Origin: JALZCH01 sp036387135
GTDB lineage: Bacteria > Acidobacteriota > Blastocatellia > Pyrinomonadales > Pyrinomonadaceae
Direction: 5' to 3'
DNA: 64,000 nt
Assembly (NCBI GenBank): GCA_036387135.1
Contig: DASVUH010000025.1
Span: forward strand, 124,001-188,000
Positions 33,177-42,460 of this stretch are shown here, in pieces; within the stretch, counting starts at the first letter, position 1; each line of letters opens with the position of its first letter. The notes below the pieces were generated by a model. It saw only the letters and a list, made by a program, of their open reading frames with translations. It was not told where the DNA came from and did no database searches. A program made the position numbers and the translations under genes.

Positions 33177-34136
33177 TTGCAAAACCAATCTTTAGCCGAA
33201 AACGAAGTCCAAACTTTCAGCGTCGAAAACGCGGATGCGAATAAACGTCTCGACGCTTTTTTGGCTGAGAAAATCGAAGGCTGGAGTCGGTCGCGGTTGC
33301 AGCAGTTGATTGATGACGGCGATGTTTTGGTCAACGGCAAAACCGCGAAATCTTCCTACAAAGTCAGAACGGCGGATGAAATCGAAGTCGAGCTAATCGA
33401 ACTCGAACCTGAGAGCTTTACAGCGGAAAACATTTCGCTCGACATAGTTTTTGAAGACGAAGAAATCGCCGTTATCAACAAGCCAGCCGGAATGGTCGTT
33501 CATCCCGGCGCGGGAATTTCATCAGGAACGCTGGCAAATGCGATTGCTTATCATTTTAAATTTGAAGTTCAGAACACAAACAATCGCGTCGGAATCGTGC
33601 ATCGGCTCGATAAAGACACATCGGGGTTGATTGTGGCGGCAAAAACGCCGACGGCTCACGAAAAACTTTCCGATCAATTTCGCGCGCGAGAGGTTTTCAA
33701 ATCTTACGTTGCTCTCGTACACGGCGAAATGCAGGAAAATTCGGGGAAAATTGACGCCCCAATTGCGCGCGACCGCAATCATCGTTTGCGAATGTCCGTG
33801 CAAAAACACGGCAGGAACGCCTTGACGCTGTGGAAAGTCAGGACGAGATTCGAGCGTTTTACGCTCCTTAACGTCGAAATCAAAACCGGGCGCACGCATC
33901 AGATTCGTGTGCATCTCGCTTTCGTCAAACATCCGGTCGTTGGCGACGAGCTTTACAACGCCGGTCGCGACAAAACCGTGCCCGATCTGAAAATCAGAAA
34001 AGAAATCGAACGCCTGAATCGTTTTTTTCTTCACGCCGAACGGCTCGGTTTTCGTCATCCGACGACAAACGAATGGCTCGGTTTTCAAGCCGTTTTGCCG
34101 CCGGAGCTTGAAAATTTCCTGCAATCTTTCGGTTAA
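33177..34136 (+). CDS. RluD-family 23S rRNA pseudouridine synthase
   Basis: A 319-residue RluA/RluD-type enzyme that isomerises uridines in large-subunit rRNA. It has an N-terminal S4 RNA-binding domain (about 15-75, RLDAFLAEKIEGWSRSRLQQ) and the catalytic HRLDKDTSGLIVAAKT (about 142-157, catalytic Asp), then KTGRTHQIRVHLAF (about 237-250) and the HAERLGFRHP end. The start is TTG 33177, ten bases after a hairpin repeat; no ATG precedes the S4 domain, so the exact start is uncertain. ileS, lspA and rluD neighbourhoods are common in bacteria. Confidence 0.93.
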   Translation: MQNQSLAENEVQTFSVENADANKRLDAFLAEKIEGWSRSRLQQLIDDGDVLVNGKTAKSSYKVRTADEIEVELIELEPESFTAENISLDIVFEDEEIAVINKPAGMVVHPGAGISSGTLANAIAYHFKFEVQNTNNRVGIVHRLDKDTSGLIVAAKTPTAHEKLSDQFRAREVFKSYVALVHGEMQENSGKIDAPIARDRNHRLRMSVQKHGRNALTLWKVRTRFERFTLLNVEIKTGRTHQIRVHLAFVKHPVVGDELYNAGRDKTVPDLKIRKEIERLNRFFLHAERLGFRHPTTNEWLGFQAVLPPELENFLQSFG

Positions 34137-34281
34137 ATTTCATCTTCCGGGAAACTTCGTTATACTTCTCTTTTGCTCGATTGCCGATTTTGGCAACAAA
34201 CAGAGGTTTTCAGCGCATCCTAATCGCGTCAATTCCAGTTGCGCGCTCGCGTCGAGCGCAGAATTTATTCCAAAAGCATTT

Positions 34282-35262
34282 ATGAAAAAGTTATTCGGTC
34301 TTTTTTCTTTGATTTTTATTTTGAGCGGTCTGGCGTTTGCCCAAAATCCGCAGCCGACGCCTACGCCGCCCGTTCGTAGAGATTCGGATATTATTGCCGC
34401 TCCCGATGTTTTCGAGGTGCGGCTTCCGATTACGGTTTTGGACAAAAAGAAAAAGCCGGTTCAGGGCTTAACCAAAAACGATTTTCAAATTCTTGAAAAC
34501 GGCAGACCGCAGGAAATTACGTTTTTTAGCGACGAACGCGATAATCCGCCGGTTTGGGTCGGCGTTTTGATGGACACTTCGCCCTCGACCGCCGGGAAAA
34601 TGAAGTTTTCAAAAGAAGCCGCGCGTAATTTTATTTTTACCGTTACCAGACTTCGCAAAGACAAAGCCGCGTTTCTCACTTTTGACCACGAAATTAAATT
34701 GCGGCAGGATTTCACAGACAAGCTCGATTTGCTCGACAGAGCGGTTGAAAAGGTCAAAGAAACGGGTAATCAAACCGCGCTTTACGACGCCATCTGGCAG
34801 TTTTGCGATGAAAAGCTGCGCGACGCCAAAGGTCGCCGCGTTTTAGTCGTCATCACGGACGGCGAAGACACTTTCAGCCGCGCCGATCTGGCGGACGCGA
34901 TTGATATTGCCCAGCGAACGGAAACTACGATTTTTGCGATTTCGACGAAAGCCGGTTTTTTGGGAACAGTGCCCGGCGTCGAAGCCGGAACGGTTAAAGA
35001 CAGCGGCGATAAAGAACTTGACCGTTTATCATCGGAAACCGGCGGTCAGGCGTTTTACACCGGCGATATGCTCGCGCTCGAAAAGGCTTTCGGCGCGATT
35101 TCAAAAGAGCTGCAAACGCAGTACATCATCACCTATAAACCGGAAAATCAGAACTACGACGGCGCGCTCCGCAAAGTCGAAGTCAAGCTCGGCGGAAAAG
35201 CCGTTGATTACAAAGTTCGCACCAAGACGGGCTATCGCGCCGTCCGCGACCGAATCAGGTAA
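34282..35262 (+). CDS. Exported VWFA-related protein (acidobacterial type), first copy
   Basis: The 326-residue protein has a signal peptide (FSLIFILSGLAFAQ, ending near residue 20), a Pro/Thr spacer, an N-terminal beta domain with DIIAAPDVFEVRLPITVLDK and a von Willebrand A domain. The metal-site motif DTSPS in VLMDTSPSTAGKM (about 98-110) is intact, with VVITDGEDTFSRADLADAI (about 190-208) next. The ATG at 34282 starts the signal peptide; the longer frame to 34108 overlaps the previous gene. This VWA subtype, with a (L/V)xVxDxxGxPVxGL-like stretch, is a known acidobacterial family of unknown role. A second copy lies downstream. Confidence 0.9.
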   Translation: MKKLFGLFSLIFILSGLAFAQNPQPTPTPPVRRDSDIIAAPDVFEVRLPITVLDKKKKPVQGLTKNDFQILENGRPQEITFFSDERDNPPVWVGVLMDTSPSTAGKMKFSKEAARNFIFTVTRLRKDKAAFLTFDHEIKLRQDFTDKLDLLDRAVEKVKETGNQTALYDAIWQFCDEKLRDAKGRRVLVVITDGEDTFSRADLADAIDIAQRTETTIFAISTKAGFLGTVPGVEAGTVKDSGDKELDRLSSETGGQAFYTGDMLALEKAFGAISKELQTQYIITYKPENQNYDGALRKVEVKLGGKAVDYKVRTKTGYRAVRDRIR

Positions 35263-35266
35263 AGTA

Positions 35267-35336
35267 TGAATTAGGAACCATGAATGATGAATTAAAAGCA
35301 AATGCGTTTCGTTCATCATTCATCGTTCCTAATTCA
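35267..35336. repeat. STRR hairpin between the two VWA genes
   Basis: Arms 35267-35291 and 35312-35336 are complementary at 24 of 25 positions. Units resemble TGAATGA. It lies just upstream of the second VWA gene's start. Confidence 0.85.
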
Positions 35337-35348
35337 TCATTTCAAATA

Positions 35349-36401
35349 ATGCGCTTGAACAAAATCTTTTTACTCCTGCTGGTTGGTTTGTTTTCGACAA
35401 CCTCAATTTTTGCACAGCAAACCAAGCCGTCTCCGACTCCGCCCCCTGCGGAAGAGCCTGCGATTGAAGATGACGAGCCGCTGCGAGTGGAAGCCGATTT
35501 GGTCAATATTCTCTTCACCGCAGCCGACAAAGACCGCCGTTTTCTCACGAATTTAGCCAAAGACGACATCCGCATTTTTGAAGACGGCAAACAGCAGCAG
35601 ATTTTTACTTTTCAAAGACAAGTTGATTTGCCGCTCAGCCTGGCGATTTTGATTGATACGAGCGTTTCGCAGGAGCGCACTTTGCCGGACGAAAAAGCCG
35701 CGGCGGCGGCGTTTCTAGAAGATGTCGTCAGACCGGGAAAAGACGAAGTGGCGATTTTGACGTTTACCGGCGAAACGACGCTCGAACAAGGTTTTACAAA
35801 TAATCTCTCCCGCATTCGGCGCGCCGTCGAGAAAGTCGAATTTTTGCCGCCGGTTAATTACGCGGGCGGCGGCGTAACCTTCGGCAGTCCGGCAGGCGGA
35901 AAAAACACCGGACAGCGCGCCGCGCAATCAACCGCCGTGTGGAATGCGATCTGGGTAACGGCGGACGAAGTGATGCGCGAAACGAAAAACGAAACGCGCC
36001 GCGCCATCATTTTGCTTTCCGACGGACACGATAACAACAGCAGCAAGCGCCTCGAACAAGCCGTTGATATGGCTTTGAAAGTTGATTCGGTGGTTTATTC
36101 AATCGGCATCGGCGATGATTATATGCAGGGCGTCAATCAGAATACTTTGCGCCAAATCGCCGACAAAACCGGCGGGCGCGCCTTTTTCCCGCGCGACGAA
36201 ACGGATTTGCAGCGCGCTTTCGACCAAATTCAAAACGAGCTGCGCTCGCAATATTTGATTGCTTATGAACCGAGCAACTCGAAAAAAGACGGTTCATATC
36301 GCCGAATTGAAATTCAGGTCGCAAATCCCGTTCTCGAAAAACAACGAGTTAAATTAACGCACCGGCAAGGTTATTTCGCCGAAACCGAAAACAAGAAGTA
36401 A
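35349..36401 (+). CDS. Exported VWFA-related protein (acidobacterial type), second copy
   Basis: A 350-residue paralogue of the upstream gene. The signal peptide (FLLLLVGLFSTTSIFAQ) is followed by a Pro/Thr linker (TKPSPTPPPAEEPAIEDDEP), a beta domain and a VWA domain with an intact metal site (ILIDTSVSQERTLPDEKA, about 97-114) and IILLSDGHDNNSSKRLEQAV (about 218-237). I use ATG 35349, because the frame open to 35280 runs through the hairpin repeat. Placed 86 bases after the first copy, it likely shares function or partner. It is followed by a strong bidirectional terminator. Confidence 0.9.
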   Translation: MRLNKIFLLLLVGLFSTTSIFAQQTKPSPTPPPAEEPAIEDDEPLRVEADLVNILFTAADKDRRFLTNLAKDDIRIFEDGKQQQIFTFQRQVDLPLSLAILIDTSVSQERTLPDEKAAAAAFLEDVVRPGKDEVAILTFTGETTLEQGFTNNLSRIRRAVEKVEFLPPVNYAGGGVTFGSPAGGKNTGQRAAQSTAVWNAIWVTADEVMRETKNETRRAIILLSDGHDNNSSKRLEQAVDMALKVDSVVYSIGIGDDYMQGVNQNTLRQIADKTGGRAFFPRDETDLQRAFDQIQNELRSQYLIAYEPSNSKKDGSYRRIEIQVANPVLEKQRVKLTHRQGYFAETENKK

Positions 36402-36416
36402 ATCGTAAATCTTTAG

Positions 36417-36473
36417 AAAAAAGCAGTTGAATTTTAAAATCGAAATTAGATTTTAAAATTCAACTGCTTTTTT
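36417..36473. terminator. Bidirectional terminator, perfect 25-bp stem
   Basis: Arms 36417-36441 and 36449-36473 are perfectly complementary over 25 bases with a 7-base loop. A-run and T-run ends serve both the plus-strand VWA gene and the minus-strand gene ending at 36495. Confidence 0.9.
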
Positions 36474-36494
36474 CTATTCACAATAGCGAACAAT

Positions 36495-36794
36495 TCATAC
36501 TCGCTTTTTCCATCCGCGCATTTCGTAATATTTATCGCGCGGCTCGCCCGTCCAGCCGTTGATTCCGTGTTTCGGAAGCCACCAGAAATGAATGATAACG
36601 AGCGGAACAAGCGTTGCCGCAAGTGAAACGTAAAACCAGAATCTGCCGAAAAAATAAGCGATTGAAGTGTAAATAATGATGCCGAGCGCGTGTTTCCCCA
36701 AAATTCGCCAGCGCGGCGTCATCTCTTCAAAATGCCCGAAGAGAATTTGCCCGACGAGCAAAAGAATGGCGACAATCGCAATCTCAAACCACAT
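36495..36794 (-). CDS. Small membrane protein of unknown function
   Basis: A 99-residue protein with hydrophobic segments at about 4-18, 30-45 and 50-68, an acidic turn (LFGHFEEMTPRWRILGKHAL) and a charged tail (GWTGEPRDKYYEMRGWKKRV). No family is recognised. It lies two bases downstream of the M28 peptidase stop and so is probably in its transcription unit. It converges on the VWA gene through the 25-bp hairpin. Confidence 0.75.
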   Translation of the reverse strand: MWFEIAIVAILLLVGQILFGHFEEMTPRWRILGKHALGIIIYTSIAYFFGRFWFYVSLAATLVPLVIIHFWWLPKHGINGWTGEPRDKYYEMRGWKKRV

Positions 36795-36796
36795 TT

Positions 36797-38170
36797 TTAC
36801 CTGTTCGTATTCGGGCGCGGCTGCGCCGCCGGGCGCGGAAAAACGACCGGACTTTTATTTCCGGCATTATCAACCGCGCGGACGCCGAAAAAGTAATTGT
36901 CTTTTGACATTTCTTTCATCGTGAAATTTGTGACGTTGCCGACAGATTGTGAATTTGTCCAGAACGGCTGATTCGTTTCGCGCCAGACGATTTCATAACC
37001 CGCCAAATCCGCGTCTTTGCTCGCATCCCATTTCAAATCCGTGTCGTTCGTTAAACGCCCGGTGACAATTCCGACGTTTTTCGGTTTTGCCGGAGCCAGA
37101 GCGAGCGCCGCAAGACTCGCGGCATTGACGCGAGCGACATTGGCGACGTAACCGAAATCAACAAATTCGGGTGTGTCGCCGTAAAACACGCCGTTTTCAG
37201 TGCGGACGTTTTGATGTTGATGCGTGTAATCTTCGTTCGGCTCGGTAAAACGAACGGCGGCGAAACCGCGTTCGAGAAACGGAATGTGATCGCCGCCGCG
37301 CCCGTAACGGTCGCGGCGATAAATTACGTTGACGCGAAAACGCGGCGAATAAACATCGCCGATTTCTTTGATAAATCTTCCCAATTGGCGCGAAGCCGAA
37401 TCGTTTTCGCCGCCGACGCTGCGCCGCGTATTGGCTTCCTGTTCGGTCTCGTTTGTCGGAACGCCTTCGGCGAAGACGCGCACGGTTTGGCGCGTCGGAG
37501 AATTTTTGTAGCTCGTGACGCCGCCGATGATGTCGTTGGTGAACATCGCTTCAATGTTCATTCCCTTTTGTTTGGCTTGTTCGGCGAAATAAGCCGCGCC
37601 CAAAAGCCCTTGTTCTTCGCCCGGAACCGCCATGAAAATGATTGTCGCGTCAAATTTTCGCTTGCTCATTACACGCGCCATTTCAACAACGGCAGCAGTG
37701 CCGGAAGCGTCGTCGTTCGCGCCCGGCGCGTCGCATTTGGCGTCGGTCGGCGAAGTACACATCGAATCGTAATGCCCGGAAACGACATAAATTCTTTCCG
37801 GATCGGTCGTGCCGCGCAGGGTTGCGACGACGTTCGTTAAATTCGTCGGTTCGGGAACGCGATTGGCTTTCGGCTGCAAAAAGGTTTGTTTTTCGACCGT
37901 CAAACAATTTCCGCAATCTGCGCTGATTTTCTGAAACTCGGCGAACAAATAATCGCGCGCCGCGCCGATTCCGCGCGTCGGATTATCCTGTTCCGAAAGC
38001 GTATTGCGTGTGCCGAACGAAACCAGTTTGCGAATCGTGTTTTCGACGTTTTTTGCGTTGATTTCGGCAACGATTTTCTGAATTTCCGAATTCGGTTTCG
38101 CTTGTTTTTGCGAAAAAGCGACGTGGGCGATTAGAAACGACAAACAAAAAGCGGCGAATAAAGTTTTCAT
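36797..38170 (-). CDS. Secreted M28-family zinc peptidase
   Basis: A 457-residue exported aminopeptidase-like enzyme. The signal peptide (LFAAFCLSFLIAHVAFSQ) precedes an M28 catalytic domain with the zinc motifs VVSGHYDSM (about 143-151), PGANDDASGTAAVVEMA (about 164-180) and MAVPGEEQGLLGAAYFAEQ (about 200-218). A fibronectin-III-like C-terminal segment follows (about 360-445; YEIVWRETNQPFWT). GGAG lies upstream of the ATG at 38170. A second M28 protein occurs at 50682-52370. Confidence 0.93.
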   Translation of the reverse strand: MKTLFAAFCLSFLIAHVAFSQKQAKPNSEIQKIVAEINAKNVENTIRKLVSFGTRNTLSEQDNPTRGIGAARDYLFAEFQKISADCGNCLTVEKQTFLQPKANRVPEPTNLTNVVATLRGTTDPERIYVVSGHYDSMCTSPTDAKCDAPGANDDASGTAAVVEMARVMSKRKFDATIIFMAVPGEEQGLLGAAYFAEQAKQKGMNIEAMFTNDIIGGVTSYKNSPTRQTVRVFAEGVPTNETEQEANTRRSVGGENDSASRQLGRFIKEIGDVYSPRFRVNVIYRRDRYGRGGDHIPFLERGFAAVRFTEPNEDYTHQHQNVRTENGVFYGDTPEFVDFGYVANVARVNAASLAALALAPAKPKNVGIVTGRLTNDTDLKWDASKDADLAGYEIVWRETNQPFWTNSQSVGNVTNFTMKEMSKDNYFFGVRAVDNAGNKSPVVFPRPAAQPRPNTNR

Positions 38171-38196
38171 TAATTAAACTCCAAAGTGTTTACAAC

Positions 38197-38233
38197 AAAA
38201 AAGGCTTTGCGCCGTTATTTTCGCGCAAAGCCC
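38197..38233 (-). terminator. Terminator after the PQQ-repeat gene
   Basis: On the minus strand GGGCTTTGCGC pairs with GCGCAAAGCC, followed by TTTTTT. Confidence 0.85.
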
Positions 38234-38254
38234 GAAATTTGGCAAAAGTTGTTT

Positions 38255-40126
38255 TTATCTTGTCGTCAACAAATTGTACGCCGTCAAACGATTTCCGTTT
38301 GCCGAATAAAGCAGTCCGGCGACTTCATCCGTAATAAAACGCGCGTCCGGTTCATTTAAACGGATTTGCCGCTGCGGATTTCCGTTCGTAATGTTAACTC
38401 CGACCAGACCTTTTCCGCCCTCCGGCAGTTCGGTATAAAAATACATAAAATTTCCGCGCAGTTCGGCGAGGCGTTTGCGCCGCGAAAGATAATCGGCGAG
38501 CCGGTTGGCGAGATTTGCCGGGTCTAAACGGTCGAGCAGTCTTTCCTGAATATCTTCGCGCGAAGGTGCTGAAAGCGTGATTGTCGGACGCGGATAATTC
38601 GGAATAGTTTGGCGATTTGAATTGCGGATTGCATTCAAATTTCCGATTCTTGAAGCGATTCCGTAAGTTCGAATCTGGTCGGAAACGTAATTGCGAGCGG
38701 CGTTTGTCGCCAGGCTGGTTAAATCAAAATTGCCGATTCTTGATCTGACGCCCGACCAGCGTAATCCCAAAACCGAACGCGCCAAATTTGCGCCGCGAAC
38801 CGCGTTAAAACCGAAATTAATCCATCCGCCATAACGGAAATAAAGCGCCGTCGCGCGCAGAGCGATTGAGCCGACGCGCGACAAAATGGAGCGTCCGGGA
38901 GCTTCATATTTTGCAGTCCAAATCGGCTCGGCGTTTTTCGATTTGAAATCCGAAATTTGAAACGCCGAAATTTGCTCGCGCCCGCCGATAACGGCTTCCC
39001 TGTTTTCATTGATTAAAACAAATTCGGCGTTTTTTACCCGGTGTTCAAACTTTCCGGTTCGCTTGCCCGTCTGCGCGTCAATCGAAATCAATTCGTTTTT
39101 GTCGGCGAGCAAAATCGTGTTCCGGTCGGAAAAAACGAAATTCGTCAAACCTTTGTCCGCGCCTTTGTAACGCCACAGAGTTTTGCCGGTTTTGCGGTCG
39201 AGCGCCGAGACGCCGTTGGAGCCTTTGGAAACGATTTCGCCGTCCTTGATTCTGGTAAACTGCCCGCCGGTACGAACGTACAAAACATCGCCGACGAGAA
39301 ACATTTCGGGCGCGACGCCCAAATCTTTTGCTTCCCATTCGACTTCGCCGTTTGAGCGACGCACGGCGCGAACCTTTCCGCGACCGGAAGTATAAATAAA
39401 TTCGTCATCAAACGTCGGATCGGCTTCGGTCAGCGCCAAACCGTCAACATTTACGTCAAATTCTTCGCGCTCTCGCTCGCGCCCGGTGCGCGCTTCAAAC
39501 GAAGTCGCGCCTTCGTAAAACAGAAAAACGCGCTCGTCCAAAATCATCGGCGCGCGATAATTATCGAGCGTAAAAGCCGTCTCGCCCGATTCGCCAAATG
39601 AAACGGGCATCATTTCGATTTCACCGCCCAAACCTCTTTTCCAGAGCAAATCGCCCGTTTGCAAATCGAAAACCGCGATTTCCGGCTCGCGTTTGAGAAT
39701 TTCTCCGGCGCTGCCGCGCGGATTTTTAATTAAAACGGCGCAAAGCAGATTTTGACTCGGTTCAACCGCGAGCTGCATTACATCGCCTTTAACTTTATCG
39801 CTCATCCAAATCGCCGCCCCCGATAATAAATCAAGCGCGGCAACGCGCGATTTTTTGCCTTCGTCCAGCGAGAGCAAAATCAAATCCGTTCCCGGAACGG
39901 GCGTGATCGCAGTTTCATTGATATTCCCGACGTTTCTGCGCCAAATCGTTTCGCCCGTTTGACCGTCGAGCGCGTACAGCGAGCGTTCGGTCGCGGCAAT
40001 TAAAACGCCGAAATCTGTGGTTTGATAAAACCGGACGCGTCCGTCGAGCCTCGCGTCCCAATTGGCAAAGGCGTTTGAAACGAACAAAAAAACAAGCAAA
40101 AACGACAAAGCGACGATTGATTTCAT
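38255..40126 (-). CDS. Exported PQQ-type beta-propeller protein
   Basis: A 623-residue protein with a signal peptide (FLLVFLFVSNAFA) and PQQ-like repeats, for example LYALDGQTGETIWRRNVG (about 50-67), AVFDLQTGDLLWKRGLG (about 149-165) and VSALDRKTGKTLWRYKGAD (about 300-318). These form a propeller that reads as a BamB/quinoprotein-like scaffold without obvious catalytic residues. The C-terminal third (about 440-560) is Arg/Asn-rich without propeller repeats. It is probably periplasmic. It is flanked by terminators and likely monocistronic. Confidence 0.88.
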   Translation of the reverse strand: MKSIVALSFLLVFLFVSNAFANWDARLDGRVRFYQTTDFGVLIAATERSLYALDGQTGETIWRRNVGNINETAITPVPGTDLILLSLDEGKKSRVAALDLLSGAAIWMSDKVKGDVMQLAVEPSQNLLCAVLIKNPRGSAGEILKREPEIAVFDLQTGDLLWKRGLGGEIEMMPVSFGESGETAFTLDNYRAPMILDERVFLFYEGATSFEARTGREREREEFDVNVDGLALTEADPTFDDEFIYTSGRGKVRAVRRSNGEVEWEAKDLGVAPEMFLVGDVLYVRTGGQFTRIKDGEIVSKGSNGVSALDRKTGKTLWRYKGADKGLTNFVFSDRNTILLADKNELISIDAQTGKRTGKFEHRVKNAEFVLINENREAVIGGREQISAFQISDFKSKNAEPIWTAKYEAPGRSILSRVGSIALRATALYFRYGGWINFGFNAVRGANLARSVLGLRWSGVRSRIGNFDLTSLATNAARNYVSDQIRTYGIASRIGNLNAIRNSNRQTIPNYPRPTITLSAPSREDIQERLLDRLDPANLANRLADYLSRRKRLAELRGNFMYFYTELPEGGKGLVGVNITNGNPQRQIRLNEPDARFITDEVAGLLYSANGNRLTAYNLLTTR

Positions 40127-40134
40127 AAACTTAA

Positions 40135-40189
40135 AAAGAAAAACGGGGTAAACCGAATCAGTTGGATTCAGTTTACCCCGTTTTTCTTT
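40135..40189 (-). terminator. Terminator after the anti-sigma gene
   Basis: A 19-bp perfect outer stem (40135-40153 with 40171-40189) with a small inner GAATC/GATTC pair lies between the anti-sigma stop and the PQQ-repeat start. Confidence 0.85.
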
Positions 40190-40205
40190 GTTCGAGCTTT
40201 AAAAA

Positions 40206-41354
40206 TTAGCGGATTCGATAGGCTTTTCCCTGCCAGACGATGATTACGGTTTCGCCTCTAAAACTATCAGCGATAGAACGCAAACCGCCGTCGAGTTTTT
40301 TATATTCGTCCGAACCGCGCGTAACCATAACGGTTGTTTGCCCGCTGTAAGCGTTGTCGCGCCAAACGCCGTCGAGATTTTGAAAAGTTCTGTTTCCAAT
40401 GGTGCGCCCCGCGATTGGCTTTTTGAGTTCTGAACCAGCCGGATTTGTCTGCTTTCTAAGATTAAGCGATTCGGCAGTTTCCTGTTCTTGGTCGGCTGGC
40501 TTTTTCTGCGCGTCGGAACTGTTTGGCGGCGCGATGGCAAGCGTATCCCTTTTCTCAGGAGAAGATTTAGCAGCAGCGGTCGGCGTCGGCGCGGGAGGTG
40601 CGGAGAGAGCAGTTCCCGCTGCGTTGGCGTTTGAAACGCTCGTCGAACGAGTTGATTCTTTTACAGCTCCCGGTTCTTTTCTCGCAATTTCGCCGGAGTT
40701 TGATTGTTGACCGCGCGTCGCCCTCACTGAAGGCGGCAAACCCTGGTTCGGCGATTGTTCGGCATTTTGATTTGTGTTTTCAGCCACATTCGCGTTTTCC
40801 AATTCGGCGAAATTAGTCGCCACATCCGGTAAAACTTCCGGCGTGCTTTCAACGGTCGGCTCAGGTTGTACGGGCGGCGTTCGTTCGCGCCGTCGTTTTT
40901 GTTCGGCTTTTATTTCTTCATCTTCGATTTCGATTTGTGCGACCTGCGGAGCTTGCTTTTCCTGCCGCGATTGCAGCGCGACAAAAGCGAAAACACCGAC
41001 AAATAAAACGGTCAAAGCCGCAGCCGCGTAACCCAGATTCGGGAGCGCAAACCAGCGCGTAAATCGCTCGCTCCAGGTTGGCTGCACAGGAGAAAGCGCT
41101 TTTGTCTCTACGGTTTCGGATTCTTCCGCTTCCTGAATCGAGGCAAAATTAACAAGAATTTGGCGACAATCCGAACAATCCGCCAGATGCGCTGTGAAAT
41201 GGGCGCGCGTCGTGTCGGGCAGAGCGTTTTCCGCGAAAGCGGAAAGCGAATCGGCGTCTAAATGCGCGGCGTTTTCCGGCAACACTTCGCCCGCTTTTCG
41301 CAACGCGACGCGGCGCAAAAGAGATTCAAATGTGTTGTCGAATTCGTGCTGCAT
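40206..41354 (-). CDS. Zinc-finger (zf-HC2) transmembrane anti-sigma factor
   Basis: A 382-residue protein. The N-terminal zf-HC2 domain (HFTAHLADCSDCRQILVNFA, about 51-70) binds the partner sigma factor. One membrane segment (LGYAAAALTVLFVGVFAFVAL, about 105-125) is followed by a long low-complexity extracytoplasmic region rich in Pro/Glu/Gln/Ala (about 130-300). The C-terminus has NRTFQNLDGVWRDNAYSGQT and VIIVWQGKAYRIR. It directly follows the ECF sigma gene (54 bases), the usual layout of sigma/anti-sigma pairs. The large exterior domain may sense a cell-envelope signal. Confidence 0.88.
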   Translation of the reverse strand: MQHEFDNTFESLLRRVALRKAGEVLPENAAHLDADSLSAFAENALPDTTRAHFTAHLADCSDCRQILVNFASIQEAEESETVETKALSPVQPTWSERFTRWFALPNLGYAAAALTVLFVGVFAFVALQSRQEKQAPQVAQIEIEDEEIKAEQKRRRERTPPVQPEPTVESTPEVLPDVATNFAELENANVAENTNQNAEQSPNQGLPPSVRATRGQQSNSGEIARKEPGAVKESTRSTSVSNANAAGTALSAPPAPTPTAAAKSSPEKRDTLAIAPPNSSDAQKKPADQEQETAESLNLRKQTNPAGSELKKPIAGRTIGNRTFQNLDGVWRDNAYSGQTTVMVTRGSDEYKKLDGGLRSIADSFRGETVIIVWQGKAYRIR

Positions 41355-41408
41355 TTTGCTCGTTGGGGAACGCTTTTAAGAATTTGCCACTCCAAGAACG
41401 CTCGTCAT

Positions 41409-42368
41409 TTAATTTTCTTGCACCTTTGGTACGGATGCGATTAACTTTTCTAAGTTTGTATCGAGCTTTTCACCCGCCTCCGCCAGATTTCGCTCGATTT
41501 CATCGCGCGTCCAGCCTTTTTCCCGTTCCAAAATTTTTTCCACGCGCTTTCGTAAATCCGTGTGAATTCTCGTCAAACGGCGGCTTGCCGTCGCTTCGTG
41601 AAAGCCCAAAACCGCGCCCGCTTGTTTCAGACGCAAGCCGTCAAAATAATAAAGCTTAATCAAAAGCCGGTCTTCCGCATCAAGCTCGCCGAGCGCTTTA
41701 ATCAAAGATTCTTCGACCGTCCGGGCGGCTTCGCGCGAAGCGTAAGACTGTTCGGGATTTTCCGTATGAGCGAAAACGGTTCGCTCATCGCCTTCGTTTT
41801 CGTGCGCCAGATTTTCAAATTCGCGCGGCTCTTCGATTTGCACCATCCGCGCCTGTTTGCGATGCGCGTCAATTGCCAATTGCGAAACCACGGCGCGCAG
41901 CCAGCCCGCAAGACTTCCGCGCCCGGAATAATAACCGAGCTTTCCAGAAGGTTTTCCGCTCTTATCCGTTTTCAAACCGTGCAATTCCGCCCAAATGCTT
42001 TGCGCCAAATCTTCCGCCGCATCTGCGTTTGAAGTCACGGAACGCGCGGCTGATTTGACCGAGCCGCCGAAATTTGTGAACAAATCCTGCCAAGCCGCAT
42101 CATCGCCGCGCTCGCACGCCTGCACCAGACACAAATCGTCAATGTGCAAAGACTCCACGAATTCTCGAATTTTCTGCTCGCTCGCTTCAGGCGCGTCGCG
42201 CAGCAGATATTTTTCGAGCGTCGCCGCAATTCGCGGCTGTAAATCGGCAACGGTTAAATTACGCGGATTGAGCGCGCGATTGACAAGTCGCGCCGCGGCG
42301 TCTTGCGCAATTTCGCGTTGTTCAGCGGAGAGAGCCACAGAATTTACTGTTTTTGAAACAATGTTCAT
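41409..42368 (-). CDS. ECF-type RNA polymerase sigma factor
   Basis: A 319-residue sigma70-family protein, start taken at ATG 42368 (MNIVSKTVNSVALSAEQR). An N-terminal extension of about 100 residues precedes region 2 (SAARSVTSNADAAEDLAQSI, about 108-127) and region 4 (ALGELDAEDRLLIKLYYFDG and KQAGAVLGFHEATASRRLTR, about 220-265). A C-terminal tail follows. ECF factors usually have 180-200 residues, so the protein is long. The frame open upstream to 42506 overlaps the divergent queE start. It is followed by its likely zf-HC2 anti-sigma factor. Confidence 0.9.
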   Translation of the reverse strand: MNIVSKTVNSVALSAEQREIAQDAAARLVNRALNPRNLTVADLQPRIAATLEKYLLRDAPEASEQKIREFVESLHIDDLCLVQACERGDDAAWQDLFTNFGGSVKSAARSVTSNADAAEDLAQSIWAELHGLKTDKSGKPSGKLGYYSGRGSLAGWLRAVVSQLAIDAHRKQARMVQIEEPREFENLAHENEGDERTVFAHTENPEQSYASREAARTVEESLIKALGELDAEDRLLIKLYYFDGLRLKQAGAVLGFHEATASRRLTRIHTDLRKRVEKILEREKGWTRDEIERNLAEAGEKLDTNLEKLIASVPKVQEN

Positions 42369-42460
42369 CCAGCAAAATCGAACAGCGCGAATTTTATCAC
42401 TAAACTCATTTTTAAAACACTGGAATTGCAAATCGCAAATCCGAAATTTAAAATCGAGTC

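Noticed and set aside
34108..34281. Extended start of the first VWA gene
   Set aside because: It overlaps the pseudouridine synthase end; the signal peptide and normal start are at 34282.
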